Shown here one piece after another: positions 49,194 through 61,302 of a stretch of DNA of 64,000 nt; positions within the stretch are counted from its first letter, which is position 1, and every line of letters begins with the position of its first letter. A program made the translations under genes and the position numbers. A model generated the notes under the pieces. The model was given only the letters and a program-made list of their open reading frames with translations. It was not told where the DNA came from and did not search any database. The DNA comes from Pagrus major (lineage: Eukaryota > Chordata > Actinopteri > Spariformes > Sparidae): NCBI RefSeq assembly GCF_040436345.1, contig NC_133221.1, forward strand, positions 2,946,618-3,010,617. The letters are read 5' to 3'.

Positions 49194-49514
49194 TTAAAGA
49201 GGCACTATGTAGTTTTGGAGAAGAAATTCAAACTCAGAATTGTTAAATGTACAATATTACTGAGGTAATAATACAATCTCAGAAACATTGATTTCTTTCC
49301 ATCAGTGAATAAACAAGCTGTTCTCAGAGGAAAATAAGGTCCCAGAACACTGTTTGAAGCTAGAAAGGTGGCAGGGTCCGCCACCTATAAACAAGGTAAA
49401 ACAGTATAAATTGTGTTGTCCTTGTTTGTTTAGGCAGAAAAAAAAAATCAGCCAATGAAGATCTTTCTCTGCTGATTTAAAATTCTTCACCAAAACTACA
49501 GAATGCTCCTTTAA
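49194..49514 (+). mobile_element. MITE in lectin intron 1, copy 2
   Basis: Orthologous to the unit 1 element at 38,272, with left end TTAAAGAGGCACTATGTAGT. Confidence 0.75.
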
Positions 49515-49708
49515 CCTATGTTGATAGAGTTCATTTCAAGAAAACAAGTATACCTGCAGTATAAAGTAGAACCTGTAGTTTAATGAGTGTGTACTTTATA
49601 GTGTACTTTCACAAACTGAAGTATATAACCAGTACCTATAAGTTACTGTAGTTTTGATTGTCAGTTGATTTCTGAACAACATAACTTCTTTAATATATCT
49701 TTCTAGAG

Positions 49709-51812
49709 ATGGCATCAGCTCTTCCTCTCATTGTGCTCCTCTGTTTGACCGTTGGACTGTTGAACGTAAGTGATGATGCATCTTGCAAGAGTTTTTAAAT
49801 CATTTGTTTTATTCATAAGACCTACATTAAACCCTTTCTACTTCTCTGACATTATTATTTTATCCTCAGCAGTAAATTCTCACTTTGTCCCTTCTTCACA
49901 ATAATCAGTCTTCTTCGTCTACCTCTACTTCTTAATTTAACTACAGCAACTACCTTCCAAGCTGATTTAATGAATGTCTTGTTCATGTTCACAGGTGTCT
50001 ACTGCTAAAGGTAGGTAGCTGCAACCTTCAACTGTGTCCAGTGGCAGAAGTTCAATCAGAACACATTACATCATCTGGTTTGCTCGAGTCATTACACAGA
50101 GCAGTTCACCAACACACCACCACCGACTCTGATCAATGCACAAAATGCTGTTGTCACTCTGTGATGGAGCGATAAAATTACTCAATGTCATCAGACTGTT
50201 TATATGAACCTCTGACACAAATTATTTCACGTCAGCCCAAGTGATTACAGCATCTTTATTAGTTATTCTGATGTTGTGGGAGGATGTTAAAGTTTATTTC
50301 TCTTAAAGGAGAGACACTACAGGAGAAGCCATCATATATTCATACATTAATCCATAACATGTCTTCTTTCAGACTCAAGAAAACAACTAAAATACACATT
50401 TATGTGTCTATTTTAGTCCAGATTTCTGTTCTACACATTTAAATGCAAATTATCACGTTTAATAGATAGTTCCTCATTGGCTATATAATTTCAGAAAACT
50501 TGTAATACAAAAAAATAAGTTTTATGGTGATATTTATTAGTTAAACAATTCCACCCATTTACCCAAAGTGTCATTATTTATTTCTGAAGTTGTACAATAG
50601 TTTTATTATTTGAATATTTAAGTCTACAATTTCTGAAAACTCTGAAATAATTGACTTAAAGGTGCAATATGTAAGAATTGTTCACCTGTTTAATTTATAC
50701 TCAAAACAAATACAGGCAGCATATAACCAGAGTTACTGCTAACTGCTGCTAACTGTATTCTGTTATATGCATGATTGTAGCTACTGTTACCGTGTTAGCT
50801 AAGTTAGCTGTGAAGCTAGCCAGACAGCCGGGGGAATGTTGGTGTTTACACTGCTTGCACAGGAGCTCCAGATTGCTGGGAGAAAGAGGTTTTCAGGCCC
50901 AGTGCTAGCTGCTTTGCATGCTAACTGTAGATCTCTCTAACTGAATACATAGCTGCAGACATAGTTGCAGCCTGTCCTCCTGGTTGGACTCCGATTGGCT
51001 CGCGCTGTTTCATCGTTCAAGCCAGAAGACTGTCGATGGCTGATGCAGAGGTGTGTAGTTAATCGCTCTTTATTGGCCTTCAGGTAGTCGATGATCACGT
51101 TTTAGCTTTTCAGAACCTGTTTGTATTTCTCTCCTCTGTTATTCTTCTCTGCGTACATGCTCTCACATGTTCCATATTGATTTGTATCTCTGTTTTCTCC
51201 CACCGTCTCCTCCATCAGCTCAACTGCATTAGTCTTGGTGGGAACCTGGCCTCAATCCACAACGATGGTGAACACTCGACAATTAGCGGAATGATTAGAA
51301 GAGCCTGTGGCTCTGATGTGCGTACCTGGATTGGGCTGTTTGATGCAATTCAGGTGAGTCCTTTTTACACATGTAGACTACAGACAAATCTGTATCCTGC
51401 AATCAATGCAGCTGTTCAGCAATCAGCTTTCTCTTCCAGGAGCGAAAGTGGCTGTGGACTGATGGGTCGAGGGTCGACTTCACTCGCTGGCATCCCAAGG
51501 AGCCCAACAACTACGCTGGAAAAGAACACTGTGTCGAGATCAACTACAAAGGTACGAATATTATTTCTAAACTTCTTAATGGTATTTTTTATTGAGAAGA
51601 AAAATGGATAAAAATTGTGTGTATATGTCTTTCTCAATTTGTCTGCAGAACAAGCATTATATTTAAATGCACTCTGATCAGTTCGACAAGTCATCAACTG
51701 CAAAGACGTTTGTGCTCTTGTACTCAGCGACTCTTTTCCTTTTACAGAGGGCAATTGGAACGATAGACCATGTAACCATGCGTTGCCTTCTGTTTGTGTG
51801 GGGAGACAGTGA
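49709..51812 (+). CDS. secreted C-type lectin, copy 2 (EPN, mannose-type)
   Basis: Coding exons: 49709-49765, 49995-50010, 50971-51050, 51219-51353, 51440-51551 and 51748-51812 (TGA). Same phases and length (154 residues) as copy 1. The signal-peptide exon is identical in sequence to copy 1. The domain keeps GSRC, LNC, GNLASIH, RACG, WIGL, KEHC, WND and the final Cys pair. The sugar-site motif is KEPNNYAG, so EPN replaces QPD; by established CTLD rules this predicts mannose/fucose-type specificity. Loop residues around it (HPKEPNNYAG against LRGQPDNHLG) differ at most positions. All canonical Ca2+-site-2 ligands (E and N of EPN, E of KEHC, N and D of WND) are present. Intact. Probably secreted and involved in innate recognition; regulation likely shared with copy 1, given the matching promoter. 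Confidence 0.94.
50656..50967 (+). mobile_element. 3'-truncated MITE at lectin exon 4 acceptor, copy 2
   Basis: Same truncation as copy 1: the element ends at GTTG|CAG, the splice acceptor. Its last 40 bases differ slightly from copy 1 (an extra AGCTGCAG). Confidence 0.65.
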
Positions 51813-53580
51813 TGCCTCCATCCTCCATCTGCCCTCATGTGTACCGAGATGATGCCACTTCCACCACGACGTTACTTTGTCTTTGATGTTACACTTAAAT
51901 AGTAGCAAACTTTCTCTGATGATTCACTTTTCATTTAATGTTTCAAATCAAAATACCACCAGATCAGTAAATGGCAGCATAGGAAATTGCCTCACTAAAC
52001 TATGATTTAAAAACTTGCTCTCAAGTGAGCGGGACAAAATGATTTTTCTTGTGATTTTTCTCATTTACTGTCATATATTCACTATCTTTAATCTCAATCG
52101 TAATCAATACAAAAAACAAAAATACACTGAAATAAAAATAATCTTTAAGCATAATGTGTTTCTGTAATGTTGTTTGTGTGTGTGTGTGTTTGTGGAAGAC
52201 TTGTATTTGGTGACCAGACTGTCACACTTACTGTCAGAGAGGTGAAACTATCAGACACACTTTGACAGACAAAATTCACAGCAGAGATGTAAAAAGTATT
52301 TTTAACTTACAGCCCCCCTCCATTGTATTTTGATATTTTTATGATATTTCTGAGTCCTTTCTTGGCAGTGTTGATGAGGCAAATATTTTCAGACAAATCA
52401 CATAATTTTGTGCTCAGAGTCACTAAATTTAAGCTGTTGCTAATATGGAATAATATATTCAGCAGATAAGTTGTCTAGTGGCAGTAAATGTTTTTTTAGC
52501 TGTCAGAAGCTCTGTAAGTGCTTCTGTCATTGATCTATACGAGTCCAAACACACTGAATTATTTATCTGTTTATCTCACCTGAATTTTTCTAACTCAACA
52601 TAAGTCTGCAGATGACCTGTAACTGCCCCTGTTAGCTGTAAACAGCATATAAACAGCATATAGTCTTAAATAGCCCAAGTTGTAATTTAATAACATCACT
52701 GAAAATGAAAACTGTACACATGTTTTTCTGATTAAATATCCAGGCGCCTGGGGAAAAAATAAAAACTTTGACATCACAAGCTTTTATTCACAACTGACTG
52801 AAGTATTTTCTCTAAATAAGTTAATTTCATAAACACAATGATTCTGTATGAATGAGGGCCTAAGGCAGCGCAGTGCAAATTAATAATCCACCCACACAAA
52901 CGTAACAGTTTATAAACCTGTCCTTTGAGAACCACATGTTTCTGCAAAAGTCAGAAAAACAGCCTGTTTTCAGTTTGTGATGATGATTCCAGCTCATCTA
53001 GAGGGTTTTTAAAGAGGTTTTTAGCTCCATAAGAGGAGAATTTTTTGGACACAAAGGATCACTTCATCTCTCAGTTTATCACAAACATACAAAATCAGCA
53101 CATCTGTAGATGCATGGTTTTTACTGGACAGGAAGGGGATGTAATATTGTAACCTGAGAAGTAACTCAGCTGCCAGACAAATGTAGTGAATAAAAAGTAC
53201 TGTTGATGAAGGTTCTCAGTCATCAGGGTCATGGTAAATCTAAGTGCTGATACGACTCAATGCTAAAGCTTTCTAACCACAACCAACAGTACATTTGGTG
53301 TTTGACGACCTAAATAAACCGTTCAATCCATGTCGAGGCATACAGAGACTTTCTACAGGAACCTAGTTGAATATTTCCCAGTGACATTTATTTTCCTGAT
53401 CATATGTAGGATCAGAGCTCTGTGGGTTGGATAAAGGAAATTGCAGCGTACCAAAAATGTTCTTTTAATTTTCGTATTTTATGACAAAAACAAGTCCATT
53501 GTCATAGATCATAGTTTCTTATATCCACTAAATACTGTCACTCTTTCAGTCTTATTTTTTGATTTCACTCTCTGTAACAG
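51813..53580. other. 3'UTR and spacer of unit 2
   Basis: AATAAA at 52,131-52,136 is the likely poly(A) signal of lectin copy 2. There is no exon between it and the SUEL exon. About 52,690-52,765 has a short insertion relative to unit 1. Confidence 0.5.
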
Positions 53581-53716
53581 ATGGCGGTGTGATCGGTGTG
53601 CAGGCAGCTCTGTATGGACGCGCAGACAGAGAGACCTGCAGTGAAGGAAGACCTGCACAACAGCTCACCAACACAAAGTGCTCTCAGCAGGGCACTGTGG
53701 ACGTCCTCAGGAGGAG
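53581..53716 (+). pseudogene. orphan SUEL (rhamnose-binding lectin) exon, unit 2
   Basis: Same acceptor, donor, phases and length as the unit 1 exon. I see three substitutions: two silent (CGT/CGC, GAG/GAA) and one Pro to Ala in GRPPQQ (here GRPAQQ). Still open, with the YGR motif and all cysteines kept. No partner exons recognised. Confidence 0.85.
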
Positions 53717-55189
53717 GTAGGCACAATAAAGTCCAAACTGTCCTCATGTGCATCTTTGATTAAAGCAACATTATGTTGTATTTTGTTCCATTTGGCGCAA
53801 CACACCTGTCATAAAAACAAATGCCAGGTGATTGTAACAGTTTCTCAGATGAAATGTTACCTTACGTGCTAACTACAAACAACAGTCAGCATGTAGTAAC
53901 AATGCTGCGTCTTGAAGTGAACATGCATGCTTTTTCCCACGCCGCAGTCAAAGTTTTCACAAGCACCACACACAACTCAAAATAGTAACAGCATGTTGAG
54001 CTAACGTAACCTGAACCAGAGACCATAACATCTGACTTTAACATGCTACTGGCTGATTATCTTTCCAAATGGGCTTTTATTCAGGGAAGCTGCACAAATG
54101 ACTGAAAGCCGGTCTGAGACTCGTGTCTCTTTCTTGGTTGCTCTCTTTCTCTCCTCCGAGTCTCCTCAGACATTGTCCTCTTTGGTCTCTTCACCTCTGT
54201 CATGATGTCTGTAGAGGCTGCTGAGCCTGGGTATGTTGCCCACTCTACGGAGGGTTGGCCCAATGTAAACATTTGACATGAAGCCAAATTCCAGACCGGA
54301 CTAGTAATACAGATTTTTAGCACTAGGTGGCGTACGTGACTCAGCCTCTTCTGAGTGGAACTAAGTGAGTGCAGTGGCACCACAATCTGTGTCAGGCATG
54401 TTCAATCTGAAAACTGTGAAATCTTTGAGGTACATTTTCACTGGTTAGGTGGGGGTGTCAGAGGTGTAACCCACTCAGTAGTCGTGCACTGATGAGAGCA
54501 GCCCTTGCCCCTTTTTTGGGTGAAACCAGCCCCTTGAATTTGACTGGCAGTAAATGGCTATTAGGAGCCTGAATCTGATGGCCAGTCAGGCAAACAATGA
54601 TGTTATGTTGTTGTTGATCTACAATCTGCGTCACTATACAGTATAGAAAAAATGTAAATAAAAACAAAGAACTGATGTTGTGTTAAAAAAATGAACTCAT
54701 TCTAAAAATAGAGCTTTGTATCGTCCTCTTCATGTTTTTGTTTTTGTCAGATTAATATGGTTGTATCTGTATCTGCCACAACAAACAGATAATTATCTAT
54801 TAAAAAAATAGATTCATGTTATTGGCCTTCTTCACATGGTCCTTTCCTTTTCACTGATGTAGTGTGACCCACAGCTGTGGCAAGTGATGTCATCCACCAC
54901 CCCAGTTTTCCCACCTGGGGGGTGTTTACGATGTAACAGCAGAGATCTTGGCTACATCTTCTGACTGTCCAGTCTGTGAACAGTCCCTGTTGGGTTAGTA
55001 GTGTCAGTTCTGGTCTTGAATCTCAGTGGAGGATTCCCGTCGTGTGTCATCCACAGAAGAAGTCCATGGGATACGACCAAAAGCTTCGGCAACGGCTAAA
55101 TAAGTTATCTTACCCCACGATCATTAATGAATGCTCTATATCACATTATGTCTTTTTAATGCACAGTAGGCTTGCATCCCTCTACATCA
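53717..55189. other. repeat block of unit 2
   Basis: Matches 43,232-44,697 of unit 1, including the MITE-like repeat at about 53,760-54,395. No coding sequence. Confidence 0.5.
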
Positions 55190-55197
55190 GGCCTATT

Positions 55198-58008
55198 CAA
55201 CTTCTTTTGTAGAAGGGTCAGATTTGAAATAAGTGACGTGCTAAGGGGCCGGACTTTTACGTTACCTATATCTGCCCTTTACAACTTGTAATTTAAATGT
55301 GTTAAAACAATGTACTCATAGTTTTCACAATTGAAAGAGAAATTATGTGTACAAAAGTGCAGAAGAAGAAAAAAACAATTCACCTTTTTAATCTTAGATG
55401 TAGGTTGTCAGCTTGATTTTTGTGGTTGTACAGTTGTCAAAAGTTTTACATACACTTGTAAAGAACATGTATATCATGGCAGTCAGGTGAGGCAGTTCAG
55501 AGGAGAAAGTAAATACAAAGCGCTGAAAGAGAAATTTGCTACTGCAGAGTAAAAGTGCAGAGGTGATGACTTGCACACGAGGAAATGTTCTTCAACTCTG
55601 TTGTTTTTGTCACCTCCTGACCAGAAGTCACATGCAAAATGACTGATGTTGAAGAAATGCAGCTCGGGGCAGGTGAAAGGAATTAGCACACAACAACCGT
55701 TGTCATGTTTGTTGTGTGGAAACACTTTAGTGTCAGTCAACATGCTACAGGACAAAATGAAGCTCCTGACAGGTGTCCTGCCATTGAAAGCATTCAGGTT
55801 GGCAGTTAATGTATCAGTGCATATTAATAATGAGCTACAGTTTGTCATTAGCCAAAATAAATAAATAAACTAGAATGGCAAATAAACTAGAGTGCATACC
55901 TCTGCCAAGGCCCAACAGTCCCCTGTAATTCAATCAAGCAGTTAGAGTGCACACCAAGACCGACAGACAAACAAACATTCATGAATCTTGGTTCAATAAT
56001 GAATTTAATTTGGGTCTTCTGAAAATGTGTGTATATTCCCTCTGCTTAAACAGCCTGGGTTAAAACTCTTTTATAAAATAAGAGTATTTTTCACCTAGTA
56101 ACAGATGGTTGCTACATACATCTTGTGATGCAGTTTCTTGGACACATCCTCAGTGATAGTACCTGGGGTCACGGGGGGTTTCGGGTCTTTCAACTTCAGA
56201 CCCCCTCACCCAGGCGACCCGACCGGGAGTGATCAGTTCCCGGCCTGTGTCCAAGACGCTGTCGCCCACTGCTTGTCCCTCCTGATCCACAGCCATCGTG
56301 AGGCTCTCTCTGCAGCCTCGGATGCTGCACTGATGGCTTTTCTCTTGCGTGCTCCGGTGATGCCCAGGAGGCTGTAGGCCTTACAGAGTGACTTTCAAGC
56401 CCCTTCCTCCAACTTCAACGGGAAAGCACCTCACACGCCACCCGTCTGCGGCACTCCTCCACCAGCTCCGCGTATTTCTCACTCTTCCTCTCATTGGCTT
56501 CCTCCATCCTCTCCTCCCAGGGCACCGTTAGCTCCAACAAAATGACCTGCTTGGATGACTCTGAGAGCAGGACGATGTCTGGTCTAAGGCTGGTTTCCAT
56601 GATGTTATCAGGGAATCGAAGCTGTTTTCCCAGGTCCACCCTTAGCTGCCAGTCCTTCGCTGCTCCCAGGAGGCCTGTTTGGGCTTTTGGTCTGGAGGGT
56701 AGTTGTTCTCCAGCTCGCACGAATGGAATTTCATGCCTTGTGTTGATGGACTCGGCAACCGCCTTCAGCACCTGGTCATGGCGCCAGCGATAGCGACCAT
56801 CTCCAAGTGCTTTAGGACAGCTGCTGAGGATGTGCTCCAGAGTTTCTCTTACTTGGCACAAGGGACACGCTGGAGTATCGACCTTGCCCCAACAGAAGAG
56901 GTTCGACGGGCTGAGCAGGACATCATAGACAGACTGAATGAGGAATTTGATGCGATAGGGTTCTGCCTTCCACAACTCAGGCCACGAGATCTTCCTATTC
57001 ATGGCTTCTTCCCATCTGGTCCATGCGCCCTGTTGTCTCAATCCCACCGTCTGGCTTGCACGCTGTTCCTCGACCCCGGCCTTCACTTCGCGTTGAACCA
57101 GGTCCCGCCTTTCCTTGCCCTCAAGTTTGTTGTAGTGGATTGTCGGAATTTTTCCCAGACCTGCACGGCCAGTTGCCACAGATCCCACAAGCTCTTTGTG
57201 ACGCAGCCGTGATTCTGCCTGGTCCACGGCCTCCTGTGCTCTCCATTTTCTGCCAGTCCTCACCTCAATGCCCACTTGAGATACTTTCAGGTCCTTGGAT
57301 TCCCTGTATTGGAGCACCTCCCTTGCTCTGGTAACCATGAACTCCTTAGTAGGGCTGTTGATGGGGAGCGTCAGCTTGTTCTTGTTACCGTAGAGGGCGA
57401 TGCTGCTTAGGCTTCGAGGTAAGCCCAACCAACGTCGCAGGTGGCTGCTGACCCTCCTCTCGAGTCCTTCCACAGTCGAGATGGGAAATTCGTATACCAG
57501 CAATGGCCACAGTATTCTAGGCAGAATGCCATGCTGGTATAACCACGCCTATTCCCCGGAAGCCCTGACTTGTCGACTGTTGTCAGCCAACTCTCCAGTT
57601 GTTCATTGGTTGCCCTGATGGAAGCGGCATCCTTTAGGGAGCAGTCAAAGGGTTTTCCGAGGCTCTTCACGGGTTTCTCTGTGACTGATGGTATGCGGGT
57701 ACCTCCTAGAGAGAAGTGGAACCGGTTGATCACCTTCCCTCTCTTCAGGACCAGAGACCTGGATTTTTCCGGCTTGAAGCGCATCTGAGCCCAGATGGTA
57801 AGTCTCTCCAAGCCCGGGAGGATCCATCTGCATCCAGGAACTGTTACTTGCACGCCACCCCCGTCTGCGGCACTCCTCCACCAGCTCCGCGTATAAAGAC
57901 ATAACTAATGAAAGGGGCTAATTAGCCTACTAGCAAAATGATTTATGGGCCAGAATGAGGTTGTTAAAGGGACACATTTGCCCCTGGGCCTCCAGTTGAA
58001 TAGGTCTG
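55198..58008. mobile_element. hAT-type transposon with nested R2-like copy, unit 2
   Basis: Same 15-bp terminal repeats and 8-bp duplication CTCTACAT (55,190-55,197 and 58,009-58,016) as in unit 1, but 2,811 bp long instead of 1,410. The difference is the longer nested retroelement. Confidence 0.9.
56125..57893 (-). pseudogene. R2-like non-LTR retrotransposon, RT thumb to endonuclease, broken
   Basis: The minus strand encodes the C-terminal half of a reverse transcriptase with a restriction-like endonuclease. From the 5' side (57,850 downwards): RFKPEKSRSLVLKRGKV, PSVTEKPVKSLGK, SWLTTVDKSGLPG; a frameshift near 57,545-57,556; then WLYQHGILPRILWPLL and a 362-codon frame (57,503-56,415). In that frame a CCHC knuckle (C-x2-C-x7-H-x4-C) lies at residues 213-229, RHDQVLKAV follows, and the endonuclease signature PD at 308-309 with Glu 324 in LLELTVPWEER. 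A two-base deletion (CCC for CCCCC) near 56,441 shifts the C-terminus after EECRRR. The polymerase core (FADD region) is missing. At its 5' end (57,851-57,893) it abuts a second copy of its own C-terminal coding segment. Non-functional. The family is R2-superfamily by domain layout; the exact clade is unsure. Confidence 0.85.
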
Positions 58009-58233
58009 CTCTACATGATGCATTTGATTTCATTGCTTTTTAAGTTGTTTTACTCATTTAGGCACTGTCATCAGAATGGAATTGTAGTGTTCACTTTTTG
58101 ACAGTTTATACAGTTTTTGTACTTGAGCAGTGTATTTGCACAAGCGACGGGTCGGACTCATGTGCCACAGTGTGCTCAGAAAAAGCCTCTACATGCTTTA
58201 TTCTTTACTACTTTATTGTAAGGGTGCAAAAAT

Positions 58234-58819
58234 CTTTCTTCTCTCTCTCTCTCCCTCTGTTGCTCTCTGGCGCCCTCCCTTCCTTTGTCTGTGTTTATCT
58301 TCCAGGAAGACAAACCTGCCCAGGTGTGTTGCAATCACCTGATGACAGCATTTGAGGAGGACTGAGTGGAAAGCTCACTCTCTCTGGAGCCGCTGCCCAG
58401 CTCACATCAGAAGGGGGATATTCTTCCCTTCTTCTCTTTGTTGTCTTTTTCCCCGCAGGTTTTTTCAGTGCTGGGGTTTTGTTTTGTTAGTTTGTTTTTA
58501 GTTTGGGTTGGAGATCACCGGTAGTCCAGTTTTCAGTTTTCTTTGGTTCATTTAGGGTTAGATTACTTTATCCTTTCCCTTTTTGATAATTTAGAGGGGA
58601 TAACTGGGTGCGACGGCCCACTGCGTGGCTGGCTCAGTGATTTCCCCTTCTTTTGTTGATTTCAGCTGGGATCTCCATCCTCTTTTGGTAGGTACTTTGC
58701 TTGAGCTTCAGTGAATGATTTAAAATAAACTTTTGTTCAACTGTTCATTTGGTGTCTGAGCGTCCTTTTAAATATGTTGCACCCTCTCTGCGAGCCTTTA
58801 GGTTAGAGGGTCCGTAACA
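58234..58819 (+). mobile_element. 5'-truncated solo LTR, unit 2
   Basis: Matches 46,425-47,007 of unit 1 and ends GTAACA followed by the target duplication GACAG. The LTR start and the left duplication are deleted. The junction is at a CT repeat (AATCTTTCTTCTCTCTC), probably a slippage or microhomology deletion. Confidence 0.8.
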
Positions 58820-59838
58820 GACAGGAAATGAGAAAAATAACAGGTTAGTATGGTGGTGCACATACCTACTGTATATACATACATATGAAGTATTCATTAC
58901 CTTCACATATATTTATTTATATACATGCCATCTGCACATGCCTACACACAAACACAAGAAGAAAAAGTGACCCAAACTCCTCTCGACTGAATGTGTCAAT
59001 ATTATTAAACTGTGTTCCACAATCTGTTTATTCCATCTTATCAAATATTCCATATTTGAAACAGGCGTATATTGTTGGCAGTTACTGGAAATACGGCACA
59101 CATGTAGACATTTGACTTGTTTCAGATACCACGACTGAACTGCAGATTAAATATGGCTTTAAGAGATAAGGGAGGACAGTATGCCAACAGCTTTGACTGC
59201 TTGGAACGAATCCACGACAGAAGACTCATGATGTTTGTTTTAGATTTGTTTTCAGGTACATTTTCTCTGGTATAGTGGGTGTGTCAACAGCCAGTAGTCC
59301 TGCATGAGCAGATCTAGCTCCTGTTTTGTTTGACTATATTTGACTTTTTCATGCTCTCGTTCATATGATGTGTTTGCAGAAGCATGTGCTCTACTGCAAT
59401 GATGACAGTTAAGGTTCAGTCAGCTAGATCACAGGCTCAAACGTGGCAGTGTAACACACAATGCTGAAACTGTCTTATTGAGTTACAATGTTCACTGTAT
59501 AAAAAACATCAACGTTTTCTGATTCCAGCTTCTTAAAAGTAAATATTTTATTTTTTTATTTTTTTATTCCGTAGATGCATGTTTGGATGATTCTGCATAA
59601 CGACAGCAGATTCACTGATGACAAGCCAGAAGAATGACATTTGAAAGTAGTTTTATGCCTGCGCTGGTGATCGCTCTGGCTGGAGGCGTTTTGTTTTCAG
59701 GTTTTCCATATATACGTATGTCCCGATGTTGTGAACCCAACATCTTAGGAACACCTCGAGGGAATTTCCCCACAGTTGGCAGAAACGTCCACTTGGACCC
59801 AAGGATGGACTGATTTGACTTTGGTGGTGTCATGTTGC
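58820..59838. other. tail of unit 2
   Basis: Nearly identical to 47,008-48,024; no gene. Confidence 0.5.
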
Positions 59839-60239
59839 TGATCACATCAAGGATTATAACTGTTTGTTTTTTTTGTCTTAATGAATGATTCTTGGTTTTG
59901 CTGATATTGATTTTCAGGTGATTGTTGTTGCACCATGTGGTGAAGCTCTCTATCCGTCCTCTGTAAAAATGGCCTCCAAGTGTTGCCGGCATGTGTCTGA
60001 CTGGAAGTTATTCTCTGGAATCACACAGGTCATTACTGCTACTTTCTAACACTATTGTTTTTGATGCTGTATCGTTTGGAGCTGATGTCTCAAGGAACCG
60101 GATTGTTTTCATAAAATTGTTTAAGGAACAAATTTACTCAAGGCTGTGGCAATAGGTAAAACAATATTAACTAAAACAACAGACAGTCTCGTGGTCAGTG
60201 GATGACGAGCAAGATGAGGAAACAAGCACCCAGAAAAAC

Positions 60240-60321
60240 TATATAAAGGCCGTGTTCCCTTTGCCAAGACATCCTTCAACCTGCTACTGCACGAGCAACT
60301 ACATCTGATCATCATAACACG
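60240..60321 (+). promoter_or_regulatory. TATA promoter and non-coding exon 1 of lectin copy 3
   Basis: TATAAA at 60,242-60,247; exon 1 ends at 60,321 (AACACG|GTAAGG). The block from about 190 bp upstream of TATA outwards is deleted compared with the other two copies. Confidence 0.8.
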
Positions 60322-60787
60322 GTAAGGTTTTAACTTTGTCTTTCATCACAGCACCAGCTTCACAGAAAAGACTCTGCTTCTACTATTGATTACTGCAATT
60401 ACCCAGTGCTGATTTACAGTTAATCGTAGAAAAACAAAATATATCAGCTGATTGCATCGTGTCCACTTAATGAGGCCATCTCTTTTTAGGGTGTAGTTGT
60501 TTACAGTTCTACCTTCCCTTCCAAAAAAGAAGTTTATTTTTCATGCACTTATTAGAGATAAACGTAACAAAACTATACATAAGTATACACGGTTTATACT
60601 AACAAGTGTATAGAAGAGTTTAAGAATATTTGGATCATACATATTACTTAATATTTTGCTCAAGAATTAACTTAATCAATTTTTTTGTGTTTCACTGTAT
60701 CCATTTATTTTTATATATAAGAATGTAAAATTATACCTAAATAAACACCCTGTGGTACTTTAAAGTGCAAAATACTATATACAAATA

Positions 60788-61108
60788 TTAAAGGGGCACT
60801 ATGTTGTTTTGGAGAAGAAATTCAAACTCAGAATTGTAAAATGTACAATATTAATGAAGTAATAATACAATCTCAGAAATATTGATTTCTTTTCCATCAG
60901 TGAATAAACAAGCTGTTCTCAGAGGAAAATAAGGTCCCAGAACACTGTTTGAAGCTAGAAAGGTGGCAGGGTCCGCCACCTATAAACAAAGTAAAACAGT
61001 ATAAATTGTGTTGTCCTTGTTTGTTTAGGCAGAAAAAAAAATCAGCCAATGAAGATCTTTCTCTGCTGATTTAAAATTCTTCACCAAAACTACAGAATGC
61101 TCCTTTAA
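60788..61108 (+). mobile_element. MITE in lectin intron 1, copy 3
   Basis: Orthologous to the elements at 38,272 and 49,194. Confidence 0.75.
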
Positions 61109-61302
61109 CCTATGTTGATAGAGTTCATTTCAAGAAAACAAGTATACCTGCAGTATAAAGTAGAACCTGTAGTTTAATGAGTGTGTACTTTATAGTGTAC
61201 TTTCACAAACTGAAGTATATAACCAGTACCTATAAGTTACTGCAGTTTTGATTGTCAGTTGATTTCTGAACAACATAACTTCTTTAATATATCTTTCTAG
61301 AG

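Larger units (their letters stand above)
48025..59838 (+). repeat. segmental duplication, unit 2
   Basis: Second full repeat, 11,814 bp, with the same order as unit 1. It gains about 1.4 kb from a longer R2-like copy. It loses about 0.5 kb at 52,489 (present in unit 1) and about 0.1 kb across the 5' end of the LTR near 58,234. Most non-coding stretches differ from unit 1 by only scattered substitutions. Confidence 0.95.

Noticed and set aside
51177-51611. 144-codon + strand frame across lectin copy 2 exons 5 and 6
   Set aside because: It reads exon 5 correctly but runs through the intron into exon 6 in the wrong frame; the spliced model explains the region better.
56494-57334. Plus-strand frames of 99-169 codons over the retroelement
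   Set aside because: Shadows of the minus-strand R2-like coding sequence.
59612-59992. 126-codon minus-strand frame
   Set aside because: Only its first quarter is the LINE RT scrap; the rest is chance extension through an interspersed repeat at the unit boundary.
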